DNA of 64,000 bases, taken from contig JAGHVF010000019.1 of NCBI GenBank assembly GCA_018064425.1, positions 1-64,000 on the forward strand. The letters are read 5' to 3'. Every line of letters starts with the position of its first letter. Position 1 is the stretch's first letter. This DNA comes from Candidatus Colinaster equi (GTDB lineage Bacteria > Bacillota > Clostridia > Lachnospirales > Lachnospiraceae). Both the position numbers and the translations under genes were made by a program. The notes beneath the pieces are model-generated. The model was given only the letters and a program-made list of their open reading frames with translations. It did no database searches and was not told the DNA's origin. Positions 17,263 through 25,584 of this stretch are shown here, piece by piece.

Positions 17263-18976
17263 AGAAAAAAATGTATACATATACGGAGATGAAAGATTCT
17301 CTAGAGATTTCATGTATGTGTTTGATAGTATAACCATTGTAGATGTGTTTGATGATGTAGAGTCTAGCTTTGCTAAAGAGTGGGAAAGCAATTGTGACAA
17401 GTTGAAGGAAAATGCATTTATTATTGTCTGCAAGTATGAAAAGGAAAAGGCAATATGTAATCTGGAAAGTGCAGGATACATTAGAAATAAGGATTATGCA
17501 ATAGCAGATTCTTTTTTTCCATTGCTAGATTTTCCAATAAAAAAAATATCTCAAGAACGTAATGTTTACATATGGGGAACTGGAGATGATGGAAGATTTT
17601 TTTGGTCATCATATCTAAATAAACATCCGGAAGTGCAGATAAGAGGGTTTATTGATGAGAATAAAAGTAGACAAGAAATGTCATTTGCAGGATATCAAGT
17701 TTATTCTTCGCAATATGTATTAGAGACCGATAAGAGTGCATTTTTTGTAATTGCATCGAGAAAGTATTATTGGGAAATATCTACAAAATTAAAAGAAAGT
17801 GGTAAAGAACAGGATACTGATTATGTGTCATATATTGCCATTAATTCAGATGCATCATATATGATGAGAAGGACTGTGTATGATGTTCCTAAGTCGGAAT
17901 ACTTGTGCCCAAAGTTTTTTAGGCAGATTGAATTAAAAACGGAGGGAAGGCCTTTAATTTGTGGAGGAATGCCAATGTTATTGAATTTAGGCGTTCCGCT
18001 ATATTATTCCGAATGGCGTAATGTCTGGCAATCAAATGTTATGAAAGTTGCACGATTATCTGCGATTAATGGAACTTATTCGTTTTGCAATACAAAAGCA
18101 TGCTCACATATGAGGGAATCAGGCAATTGCGAATATAATGTGAATAACATTGAACAAATTGCGAATCTTTCAGAAGAGGAATTAACATTTCAAAGGCAAA
18201 AAAATAGAGTTTCTGTGGATAAGGTATATAATGCGGAGAACTATAATACTATAGTAGCGGATTATCCTGATACATTTCAGTTTGGATGGGATGATAGTTG
18301 CAATTTACATTGTCCATCCTGTAGAGAATGCGTACATGTTGCATCAGAGGAAGAAAATGCTAGACTACAATGTTTTACGGATAGGATATATGATTTGTGC
18401 TACAATCATGCGAAAAAGGTGAAAATTGCCGGATTGGGAGAAGCATTCGCAAGCAAACAGTATATGCAGATGTTGTTTGATGAAAAGTTTGCTAAAAAAG
18501 TAAAATCACTAGGGGTGTTATCAAATGGACTGTTGGCAACTCCTGATAATATGAATCGAATTCTCGAAATATGGCAAGATGTAAACGTTTTTATTTCAAT
18601 GGATGGTGCCACAGCAGAAACGGCTGAAATGCTACGAGCTGGCATAAATTTTGAGAAATGGAAGCAGAATATGAACTACATTTCGAAACTGAAACGTGAG
18701 GGAAGAATAAATAAGTTGGCTTTCAATTTTGTTGTTCAGCGAAGTAACTTTCGTGAAATGCCACTGTTTGCTGAAATGTGTTTGGCGTATGGGGCGGATT
18801 ATATTAAGTATAGTCAGATTTTTAATTGGGGTAGTTACTCTGAACAGGAATTTGAAGAGCAGATATCAATGTTTTATTCAACGGGAGAGCCCAAAGAGGA
18901 ATTACGCAATTTGATAGACAGTAATTCTATTTTTCTTGATGAACGGATACATTTGTTCAAATGGGTTAATTGGTGA
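17243..18976 (+). CDS. Radical SAM protein with two Rossmann-like modules and SPASM-like Cys region ahead of the core
   Basis: The 577-residue protein has the radical SAM cluster motif CNLHCPSC (C353, C357, C360) in GWDDSCNLHCPSCREC, followed by KVKIAGLGEAF and VFISMDGATAETAEMLRAG, typical of SPASM/Twitch-type enzymes. Upstream, residues 1-105 (NVYIYGDERFSRDF) and 108-205 (NVYIWGTGDDGRFFW, IRGFIDENKS) form two Rossmann-like modules. Between these and the core lies a Cys-rich block (LCPKFFRQIE, ICGG, SFCNTKACS, SGNCEYN) like a SPASM cluster-binding part, which is normally C-terminal. The ATG at 17243 has GGGAAG 8 nt ahead and is preferred over GTG at 17234. It overlaps the previous gene by 20 bp. 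Substrate unknown; a sugar or protein modification is likely from context. Confidence 0.8.
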   Translation: MIINQIKEKNVYIYGDERFSRDFMYVFDSITIVDVFDDVESSFAKEWESNCDKLKENAFIIVCKYEKEKAICNLESAGYIRNKDYAIADSFFPLLDFPIKKISQERNVYIWGTGDDGRFFWSSYLNKHPEVQIRGFIDENKSRQEMSFAGYQVYSSQYVLETDKSAFFVIASRKYYWEISTKLKESGKEQDTDYVSYIAINSDASYMMRRTVYDVPKSEYLCPKFFRQIELKTEGRPLICGGMPMLLNLGVPLYYSEWRNVWQSNVMKVARLSAINGTYSFCNTKACSHMRESGNCEYNVNNIEQIANLSEEELTFQRQKNRVSVDKVYNAENYNTIVADYPDTFQFGWDDSCNLHCPSCRECVHVASEEENARLQCFTDRIYDLCYNHAKKVKIAGLGEAFASKQYMQMLFDEKFAKKVKSLGVLSNGLLATPDNMNRILEIWQDVNVFISMDGATAETAEMLRAGINFEKWKQNMNYISKLKREGRINKLAFNFVVQRSNFREMPLFAEMCLAYGADYIKYSQIFNWGSYSEQEFEEQISMFYSTGEPKEELRNLIDSNSIFLDERIHLFKWVNW

Positions 18977-19002
18977 GAACGATGATATGAAAGGATAGTA
19001 AG

Positions 19003-20091
19003 ATGAATATAAGTGAAAAGATTGATAAGTTACAAGAATTTAGAAATAAGTTATGTGATGATGAATCAAAACGTCTGTTTGATATTAGATTTGATTTCAT
19101 GGTAAATCGTGATGTTGATTTGCTTGAGCGTATGTTATGCAATGAGACAATTAAGTATAGTAAAACATCATATTGTTATGCGCTGGAACATTATTTTACG
19201 CAATATCCTGAAATGAGAAAGGCTCCAATAGTAGTATTTGGAGCTGGAAAAGCGGGAGCTCGTACGATTAGAACGCTCAAATTTATGGGTATGGAGATTT
19301 CACATGTTGTTGATAATAACTATTCGAAGGTAGAAGAAATTGAAGGCATTATAGTAGAGAATCCTGCAATACTTGCAACGGAAAAAGATAAAAATGTAAT
19401 AATAATTTCAGTTTTTGACTATCAGAAAAAACTGGAAATATTCTATCAATTATTTTATGCAGGAATAAAACTGGATAGAATATTTATGCCCAAAGAGGGT
19501 GGGATTTGGTGTGATTATGGAAATCAATATTTTGATCTTGATAACATGCGTATTAATGAGAAAGGTGAAATATTTCTAGATGCCGGTTGCTATAATGGGG
19601 TAACATCTATTAAGGCAAAAGAATGGTGTAATAATAGATTGAATAAGGTATATGCATTTGAACCGGACGGAAGTAATTATGCGTTGTGTGATTCGCGGTT
19701 AAGAGAACTTGGTTGCGAGTATGAGCTGATTAGAGCTGCGACGTGGAGTGAAAGGACGGAATTGCATTTTGAGGAAAATGATTTTGGCCAGGCATCGAAA
19801 GTATGTAATTCCGGTTTGTGTACGGTACAAGCCGAATCGATTGATAATGTTTTGAGTGGTAAACCGGTAACATACATAAAGTTGGATGTTGAAGGAAGCG
19901 AGTTGGAAACGTTAAAAGGTGCAGAAGAGACAATCCGCAGATATCGTCCCAAATTGGCTGTTTCGATATATCACAAAGCGGAAGATATTATGGAGTTACC
20001 GTTGTATATTGATTCTCTCGGACTGGATTACAAGTATTATATCAGGCATTATCAGAGCAGATGGTGTGAAACTACGCTATATGCAATTTAG
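19003..20091 (+). CDS. FkbM-family methyltransferase with N-terminal Rossmann-like module
   Basis: Residues 74-165 of the 362-residue protein are a Rossmann-like module (IVVFGAGKAGARTIRTLKF at 76-94, SHVVDNNYSK, GIIVENPAI). From about 188 an FkbM-type SAM-dependent methyltransferase follows: EIFLDAGCYNGVTSI (motif I), VYAFEPDGSNY, TYIKLDVEGSELETLKGA and LAVSIYHKAEDI. FkbM domains methylate hydroxyls of sugars or polyketides. It is the last gene of the A+T-rich block and is preceded by GAAAGGATAG. Likely acts on the glycan made by the neighbouring transferases. Confidence 0.85.
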   Translation: MNISEKIDKLQEFRNKLCDDESKRLFDIRFDFMVNRDVDLLERMLCNETIKYSKTSYCYALEHYFTQYPEMRKAPIVVFGAGKAGARTIRTLKFMGMEISHVVDNNYSKVEEIEGIIVENPAILATEKDKNVIIISVFDYQKKLEIFYQLFYAGIKLDRIFMPKEGGIWCDYGNQYFDLDNMRINEKGEIFLDAGCYNGVTSIKAKEWCNNRLNKVYAFEPDGSNYALCDSRLRELGCEYELIRAATWSERTELHFEENDFGQASKVCNSGLCTVQAESIDNVLSGKPVTYIKLDVEGSELETLKGAEETIRRYRPKLAVSIYHKAEDIMELPLYIDSLGLDYKYYIRHYQSRWCETTLYAI

Positions 20092-20115
20092 TAATATGTA
20101 GAATTGTATTATACT
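20087..20115 (+). promoter_or_regulatory. Possible sigma-A promoter for the cytidylyltransferase operon
   Basis: TTTAGT (20087-20092), a 17-bp spacer and TATACT (20110-20115) precede the first cytidylyltransferase gene by 36 bp. The -35 overlaps the stop region of the FkbM gene. The match is moderate. Confidence 0.4.
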
Positions 20116-20150
20116 ATATTGTATAGGCGGAGCCACAGCGGAGGAGTTAT

Positions 20151-20852
20151 ATGACAACAGCAATTATTTTGGCAGCAGGTACAGATAGAAGATTCGGGAT
20201 GGATATTCCCAAACAGTTTGTTAATGTCAATAACAGACCGTTGGTTGTATATACACTTGAGCGATTTGAACATCATGAGCAGATTGATGAGATAATTGTC
20301 GCTTGTCTTGACGGTTGGCAGGAGCTTGTCAGAGCATATGCCACACAGTTTGGGATAAGTAAACTTAAGAACATTATTACGGGCGGAAGAAATGCTCAGG
20401 AATCCACTCATAAAGTATTGCAGTTTATGAAGGACACACATGATGTTAATGATATAGTGGTCATTCATGATTCGATAAGACCGCTCGTCACTGATGAAAT
20501 AATTACCAGAAGCATTGACGAATGCAAGAAGAACGGAATGGGAGTGGCTGCAACAAATGTAATGGATAATATTATGCGCTCTGATAATAAACATGACGGT
20601 AATGTCAGTATTGATAGAGATGAGATAATGAAGATACAGACTCCTCAGACGTTTAGATATGGTTACATATCTGATATTCATGAGAGAGCTGTGAGAGAAG
20701 GCATAGTCGGATTCTGGGACAATAGTTCGCTGCTTACCAATCTGGGAGAGAAAGTTCATTTCTCGGAAGGTTCAGGTAGAAATCACAAAATAAATACAGT
20801 AGATGATCTTGAATTGTTCAAGGTTATATATAAAATGACGCAGGAAGAGTAG
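20151..20852 (+). CDS. TarI/IspD-like cytidylyltransferase (paralogue A)
   Basis: A 233-residue CTP-dependent nucleotidyltransferase of the IspD/TarI family: TAIILAAGTDRRFGMDIPKQ at 2-21, VVIHDSIRPLV, IMKIQTPQTFRYG and INTVDDLELFK near the end. The pattern is closer to TarI (ribitol-5-phosphate cytidylyltransferase) than to IspD of isoprenoid synthesis, which fits a glycan context and a CDP-polyol product. The glycine loop reads AAGTDRR where AAGxGxR is usual. Six-base separation from a paralogue with a different loop suggests the two work on different substrates or as a heteromer. Confidence 0.75.
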   Translation: MTTAIILAAGTDRRFGMDIPKQFVNVNNRPLVVYTLERFEHHEQIDEIIVACLDGWQELVRAYATQFGISKLKNIITGGRNAQESTHKVLQFMKDTHDVNDIVVIHDSIRPLVTDEIITRSIDECKKNGMGVAATNVMDNIMRSDNKHDGNVSIDRDEIMKIQTPQTFRYGYISDIHERAVREGIVGFWDNSSLLTNLGEKVHFSEGSGRNHKINTVDDLELFKVIYKMTQEE

Positions 20853-20857
20853 CATAT

Positions 20858-21568
20858 ATGAATATTGCGCTTATATTAGCCGGTGGTATCGGAAACAGAA
20901 CAGAACAGGATATTCCCAAGCAGTTTATGAACGTATATGAGAAACCTCTCATCATATATACGCTTGAGAATTTTGAACGAAATAAAGATGTTGATGCAAT
21001 ACTTGTTGTCTGTCTGGATGGATGGCATGAAGTGTTGAGGGCATATGCGGCCAATTACAATATTACAAAACTTAAGTGGATTATTTCCGGCGGAAGCGAT
21101 GGACAGCAATCCGTGTCTAACGGTATCAGATTTCTTGCAGACAAATGTAAAGAAGATGACATTGTCTTGATACATGATGCCATTCGACCTTATATTACCG
21201 ATGCAATCATATCGGGGGCGATAGATAGCGCAGTGATGTACGGTTCCGGTCTTAGTGCAGTAAGATGTCAGGAGACAATTGTCAGAACGGATGATGGTAT
21301 AACCGGCAAAATCAATATACCCAGGACGGATATTATGCGTGTACAGACGCCGCAGGCATATAGGTATGGATTGGTACAGAAAGCACTTGAACGTGCCGAT
21401 AGAGAGCATATAACCGGTGAAGTTTATATCAATACATTGATGTTACGGTTGGGAATGGAACTTCATTTTTCGGAGGGGACCGATAAGAATGTGAAGATAA
21501 CGACAGTCGATGATTTGGAAATATTCAAATCGCTGTTGTGTATGGAACGCGAAGATTGGATAAAATAG
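20858..21568 (+). CDS. TarI/IspD-like cytidylyltransferase (paralogue B)
   Basis: A 236-residue paralogue of the preceding gene: ALILAGGIGNRTEQDIPKQF at 4-23, IVLIHDAIRPYITD, IMRVQTPQAYRYG and ITTVDDLEIFKS. Here the glycine loop (AGGIGNR) is of the usual type and the Lys of PKQ is present, so it is probably the catalytically normal copy. The likely product is a CDP-activated polyol or sugar used by the TagF-like or other transferases of the region. Start is five bases behind the previous stop, with an overlapping ribosome site, so they are translated together. Confidence 0.78.
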   Translation: MNIALILAGGIGNRTEQDIPKQFMNVYEKPLIIYTLENFERNKDVDAILVVCLDGWHEVLRAYAANYNITKLKWIISGGSDGQQSVSNGIRFLADKCKEDDIVLIHDAIRPYITDAIISGAIDSAVMYGSGLSAVRCQETIVRTDDGITGKINIPRTDIMRVQTPQAYRYGLVQKALERADREHITGEVYINTLMLRLGMELHFSEGTDKNVKITTVDDLEIFKSLLCMEREDWIK

Positions 21569-21597
21569 ATTCATGTATTGAAAATGTGGTGGGGTAA

Positions 21598-22725
21598 ATG
21601 GGCGAACTGGAATTCTTGAAAAATTGCAACGAAGTATATATTGTGGGTAATCAATCACGTGGACGTACGTTCAAGTGTTATCTTAATCTTCTTTTTCCAC
21701 ATATAAAGATAATTGCGTTTTTAGTTGATAATGTAGATGTCGCTACGGTTGAACGCGTTCCGGTGATGTTGCTTGATTCGGTAAAACCCAAAGAGGGAGA
21801 ACGCGAGATACCGGTGTATATTGCTACGGGTATCGCACATCATAACACCATAATAAGTAAACTCACTTACAATGGATTTAAGACAATACGTCCGATAACA
21901 CCTACGGTAGATAATGAATTTCGTACGGAATATGCGCGAAGGCGTTTTATCGGTAAAGGTTGGAAACTTAATATGATTGATGACCTTGCAACGCAATCAC
22001 GTGGAACCAAAGCAGCAAAAGAATATGACAATGGTGTCACTTTTGCTGTGTATTGCGCAAATTCCGATCATGATACACCTCTTGAAAAGCCATATGTATA
22101 TCCGGACTATGAACATCCCATACATGTCGGAGCATCGCTTGCTCGCAGACGTTTGCCGGGGTGTATTCTCATGGACAATCTTGGAAATAATATATCTGAT
22201 AAAAATATCCAGTATTGTGAATTGACAGCTCTATATTGGGCATGGAAACATTCCGATGCCGATTACATCGGGATATCGCATTATCGCAGACATTTTATAC
22301 TGCCGGATAATTGGCAACAGATTGTTATAGATAAGTCGATTGATATAATTATGCCTGTTCCGACTACGGTTACACCTTCGGTAGAACATAATTATTTTGC
22401 ACGACATGGTATAGAAGAATGGGAATCGATGATGCAGATATTCCTTGAATACGGTGTCAGAGAAAAAGAGACAGTTGAGAAGATTTTTTCGGACACAATG
22501 TATTTTCCCTGCAATATGTTTATAATGCGTAGAGAGATATTGGATGATTTGTGTGAGTGGATGTTCCCTATTCTTGACAGAATTGTTTGTGAAGTCGGCC
22601 GTAAACCTGATCCGTATCTTAACCGATATCCGGGATTTATCTCAGAACGACTTATATCTGTATATATAATTACAAATATGTTTAGATATAATATATTGTA
22701 TGCCAACAAAGATTTCCTGAAGTGA
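21598..22725 (+). CDS. DUF4422 glycosyltransferase with N-terminal Rossmann-like module
   Basis: A 375-residue protein. Residues 8-115 are a diverged Rossmann-like module (EVYIVGNQSRGRTFKCY, IIAFLVDNVDVATV). Residues 145-345 match DUF4422, a family found in capsule and O-antigen loci and held to be glycosyltransferases: VTFAVYCANSD, HPIHVGASLA, GNNISDKNIQYCELTALYWA and YIGISHYRRHFIL. It is preceded by GTGGGGTAA and ends overlapping the ribosome site of the epimerase gene. Sugar and acceptor are unknown. Confidence 0.82.
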   Translation: MGELEFLKNCNEVYIVGNQSRGRTFKCYLNLLFPHIKIIAFLVDNVDVATVERVPVMLLDSVKPKEGEREIPVYIATGIAHHNTIISKLTYNGFKTIRPITPTVDNEFRTEYARRRFIGKGWKLNMIDDLATQSRGTKAAKEYDNGVTFAVYCANSDHDTPLEKPYVYPDYEHPIHVGASLARRRLPGCILMDNLGNNISDKNIQYCELTALYWAWKHSDADYIGISHYRRHFILPDNWQQIVIDKSIDIIMPVPTTVTPSVEHNYFARHGIEEWESMMQIFLEYGVREKETVEKIFSDTMYFPCNMFIMRREILDDLCEWMFPILDRIVCEVGRKPDPYLNRYPGFISERLISVYIITNMFRYNILYANKDFLK

Positions 22726-22733
22726 GGATGACG

Positions 22734-23765
22734 ATGGGATTGTATAGCAGACAAATAGCAGAAATAGCAAATGATGATGCAATTAAATATCTGGCAGGTA
22801 AGAAGATAATGCTAACAGGAGCATCGGGAATGGTAGGCAAGGCATTTATCGATGTTATCATGGAATACAATAAACATTGCAGCGTTGCAATTGAGGTTCT
22901 TGCGGTCTGCAGAGATGCAGATAGAGCTAATGAACGTTTTACGCAATATATTGATTCGCCGTATTTGCATATTATTGCAATGGATATCAATGAAGGAATA
23001 ACGTATGATGAACATGTCGATATTATTATTCATGCGGCAAGTAATACACATCCTATACAATATTCCACAGATCCTGTCGGAACTATTGCCACTAATGTGA
23101 TCGGTACGAAGAATCTGCTTGATTATGCGATTGCCTGCAATGTACCAAGATTTTGCTTTATTTCCTCCGTTGAAATATATGGTGAGAATACGTTGGGTAC
23201 CGGTGCTTTTGCAGAAAATGATTTGGGATATATAGATTGTAACACTGTTAGGGCGGGTTATCCGGAGAGTAAGCGTATCGGTGAGACGTTGTGCAATGCA
23301 TACGCGGCAAAATACGGAATAGAATTCAATATTGTCAGATTGAGTCGTTGTTACGGCCCTACGATGTTAACAAGTGACAGCAAGGCAATTGCGCAGTTTA
23401 TTAAAAAGGCAGTAAACGGAGAAGATATTGTACTTAAAAGCGAAGGCAATCAGTTGTATTCTTATACATACGTAACAGATGCGGTAAGTGCAATTATGAC
23501 AGTAATGTCATCAGGTATACCGGGACGGGCATATAACGTTGCCGATAAATTATCTGATATTACTTTAAAAGAACTCGCCGGACTGTTGGCAGATATCGGT
23601 GCTTCAAAAGTGGTATATGAATTGCCTGATGAGACAGAGAAAAAGGGATATTCTGCGGCGACAATTGCTACGTTGGATGCATCCGAACTTGAAAAGCTCG
23701 GATGGTGTGCGAAGATACATATGTCCGAGGGACTGCTTGACGTAGTTGATACATTACGCGGCTAG
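22734..23765 (+). CDS. NAD-dependent sugar epimerase/dehydratase (extended SDR)
   Basis: The 343-residue protein is an extended short-chain dehydrogenase: TGASGMVGKAF at 28-38 binds NAD(P), IIHAASNTHP follows, FISSVEIYGE holds the catalytic Ser, and YPESK (Y176, K180) is the active-site pair. The family includes dTDP-glucose 4,6-dehydratases, CDP-sugar dehydratases and epimerases; its link to two cytidylyltransferase genes favours a CDP-linked substrate, by inference. Frame is open from GTG 22722, but the ATG at 22734 has GAGG 6 nt ahead. It is the last gene of the glycan region, meeting the next gene tail to tail. Confidence 0.8.
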   Translation: MGLYSRQIAEIANDDAIKYLAGKKIMLTGASGMVGKAFIDVIMEYNKHCSVAIEVLAVCRDADRANERFTQYIDSPYLHIIAMDINEGITYDEHVDIIIHAASNTHPIQYSTDPVGTIATNVIGTKNLLDYAIACNVPRFCFISSVEIYGENTLGTGAFAENDLGYIDCNTVRAGYPESKRIGETLCNAYAAKYGIEFNIVRLSRCYGPTMLTSDSKAIAQFIKKAVNGEDIVLKSEGNQLYSYTYVTDAVSAIMTVMSSGIPGRAYNVADKLSDITLKELAGLLADIGASKVVYELPDETEKKGYSAATIATLDASELEKLGWCAKIHMSEGLLDVVDTLRG

Positions 23766-23771
23766 TCATTC

Positions 23772-24392
23772 TTATAGATTCAGAGTGGTTAATTCCATCG
23801 GAGTGTTTATTACATAATCCGGCTTTTCAATTTGACCGAAACCATAGGCTGCAAATACAATCGGAATGTTGGCGACGCTGCATGCATCGGCATCCATTTG
23901 TGTGTCGCCGACGTATATAGCATGCTTTAAATTGTGACGCGAACAGATTTGCAGAATGTTGTCAGCCTTGAGCAGACCTGTATCACCGGGACACAAATGG
24001 TCGTCAAAGTATTTACCGAATCCTGTTTTCTCAAGCATCAGCTCAATATATCCGGCTTGGCAGTTACTTACAATATAGAGCGGATATTTTCCATGGAGCA
24101 GTTTTAACATATCTTCGAATCCATCGTATACGCGACCTGCTTCTTTTTTCAGATATTCATCTTCATATTGAAAACATATCGGTGCAAAGGCTTCAAGATT
24201 AGCTTCAGTCTCATATGGGAGAATATCGCGAAGAATATCAATCATCGGTAAGCCAAACAGACCTTTTAGTCTTGATGCGGTAACCTGTTGCGAATATCCA
24301 CCTTTTTTCAGGGCAGCATTCCAAGCATCTTCTACTACTATTGTTGAATCCCATATTGTTCCGTCTACGTCAAAAATAATACTGTCTGTCAT
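23772..24392 (-). CDS. HAD-superfamily phosphatase, phosphoglycolate-phosphatase-like
   Basis: A 206-residue haloacid-dehalogenase hydrolase with all four motifs: IIFDVDGTIWDS (nucleophile and acid/base Asp at residues 8 and 10), YIVSNCQAGY, the Lys of LLKADN and YVGDTQMDADAC. The helical cap between motifs 1 and 2 is of the PGP/beta-phosphoglucomutase type. It is downstream of the radical SAM gene on the same strand with a 35-bp gap, so the two may be cotranscribed. Substrate cannot be read from sequence. Confidence 0.8.
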   Translation of the reverse strand: MTDSIIFDVDGTIWDSTIVVEDAWNAALKKGGYSQQVTASRLKGLFGLPMIDILRDILPYETEANLEAFAPICFQYEDEYLKKEAGRVYDGFEDMLKLLHGKYPLYIVSNCQAGYIELMLEKTGFGKYFDDHLCPGDTGLLKADNILQICSRHNLKHAIYVGDTQMDADACSVANIPIVFAAYGFGQIEKPDYVINTPMELTTLNL

Positions 24393-24427
24393 CTTTTTCT
24401 CTTTCTGCTTTTGGCTAAAAATATAAT

Positions 24428-25372
24428 CTATACGCCTTCATAATCAAAGGCAGGAATAAAGCTCTCTGCGGCAGCTTCGCCCTCTTGCGTAAAACCATTC
24501 TCGATTCCGATATCAATGGCATAATCTATAATTTTTTCGTATTCCTTTTTTGTCACTTTTCTGTGCAATTCCTTATGCGAAGTCTTGAGCACGTGATCAA
24601 GAGGAGTATATTGATTCATAATGCTGATGTATATATCGTTGCCATATCTTGCATGAAGAGTGGCAAGCACATCCATCGAATCGTGTGTATGCCCCGGAAG
24701 CACCAGGTGCCTTACTATTATTCCATGGGTCATTATACCATTATTGTCAAATGTACATATACTGTCGGATGTATTAAAGCGCATCTGGCGCATCATCTCG
24801 TCTATTGCGTCGAGTGCTACCTCTCTGTAGTTGGGAGCGGATGAAAAGCGTAAGGCAAGTGAATTATCATAGTATTTGAAATCCGGTAAATATATATCAA
24901 TAATCCCGTCTAACATCTTAAGAGTAGATACATTCTCATACGCACTTGTGTTATATACGATAGGTAGTGCAAGTCCCTTTGATTTTGCCAGCTGTATTGC
25001 GGAAACAATCTGTGGCACAAAATGAGTGGGTGTAACCAGATTGATATTAAGCGCCCCCTTTTTTTGCAAATCAAGCATGATATCACATAGCCGTGCGACA
25101 GTGACTTCTTTGCCGATATTGCTACATGATATATCGTGGTTTTGGCAGAATACGCATCTTAGATTACAACCGCAGAAAAATATGGCACCGGACCCCTGGT
25201 CGCCTGATATACAAGGCTCTTCCCAATGATGTAGGGCAGCACGAGCAAGTCTTACAGTGGAAGTTTCTCCACAATATCCGATGTGAGAGGTTCGATCTAC
25301 AGAACACATTCTTGGGCATAGGTTGCAACTGCTTTGGCCCTGTGATAATGACGGTTCGTTTGAGTTCATCAT
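24428..25372 (-). CDS. Radical SAM protein, pyruvate-formate-lyase-activase-like (PflX type)
   Basis: A 314-residue radical SAM protein. The cluster motif is in FFCGCNLRCVFCQNHDIS (CxxxCxxC). An N-terminal Cys group (CNLCPRMCSVDR, GYCGE) is typical of the PflA-related family that includes putative glycyl-radical-enzyme activases and AmmeMemoRadiSam-like proteins. C-terminal blocks GIIVRHLVLPGHTHDS and ISIMNQYTPL also belong to that family. A perfect AAGGAGAAG ribosome site precedes the tandem ATGATG. No glycyl radical enzyme is adjacent, so the partner is unknown. Confidence 0.8.
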   Translation of the reverse strand: MMNSNEPSLSQGQSSCNLCPRMCSVDRTSHIGYCGETSTVRLARAALHHWEEPCISGDQGSGAIFFCGCNLRCVFCQNHDISCSNIGKEVTVARLCDIMLDLQKKGALNINLVTPTHFVPQIVSAIQLAKSKGLALPIVYNTSAYENVSTLKMLDGIIDIYLPDFKYYDNSLALRFSSAPNYREVALDAIDEMMRQMRFNTSDSICTFDNNGIMTHGIIVRHLVLPGHTHDSMDVLATLHARYGNDIYISIMNQYTPLDHVLKTSHKELHRKVTKKEYEKIIDYAIDIGIENGFTQEGEAAAESFIPAFDYEGV

Positions 25373-25491
25373 AAAGGTACTTCTCCTTCGCTTGCGAATG
25401 TACTATTTATACTATCACATTTTGCTACAATTGTATTTTGCGTAAATTAACAGATAACTGAACGAGATAACAGAAATTTCTGAAAACAGGC

Positions 25492-25520
25492 TTGAAACAG
25501 GCGTTTTTAACAGATATAAT
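25492..25520 (+). promoter_or_regulatory. Sigma-A promoter of the first chemoreceptor gene
   Basis: TTGAAA (25492-25497), a 17-bp spacer and TATAAT (25515-25520). No sigma-28 motif was seen, so this chemoreceptor may be expressed independently of the late flagellar regulon. Confidence 0.65.
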
Positions 25521-25584
25521 ATACGTAAATATACCCATTGGGGAACGGTAGGCATAAATATTATGATGTCCGGGAGGTACTTTC

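Noticed and set aside
20109..21409. Two long minus-strand frames (216 and 177 residues) opposite the cytidylyltransferases
   Set aside because: They arise opposite paralogous genes and so look alike; both sense proteins have clear catalytic motifs.
20151..21568. Either cytidylyltransferase as the isoprenoid enzyme IspD
   Set aside because: Context is glycan synthesis and no ispF or other isoprenoid gene is adjacent; motifs are closer to TarI. Not fully excluded.
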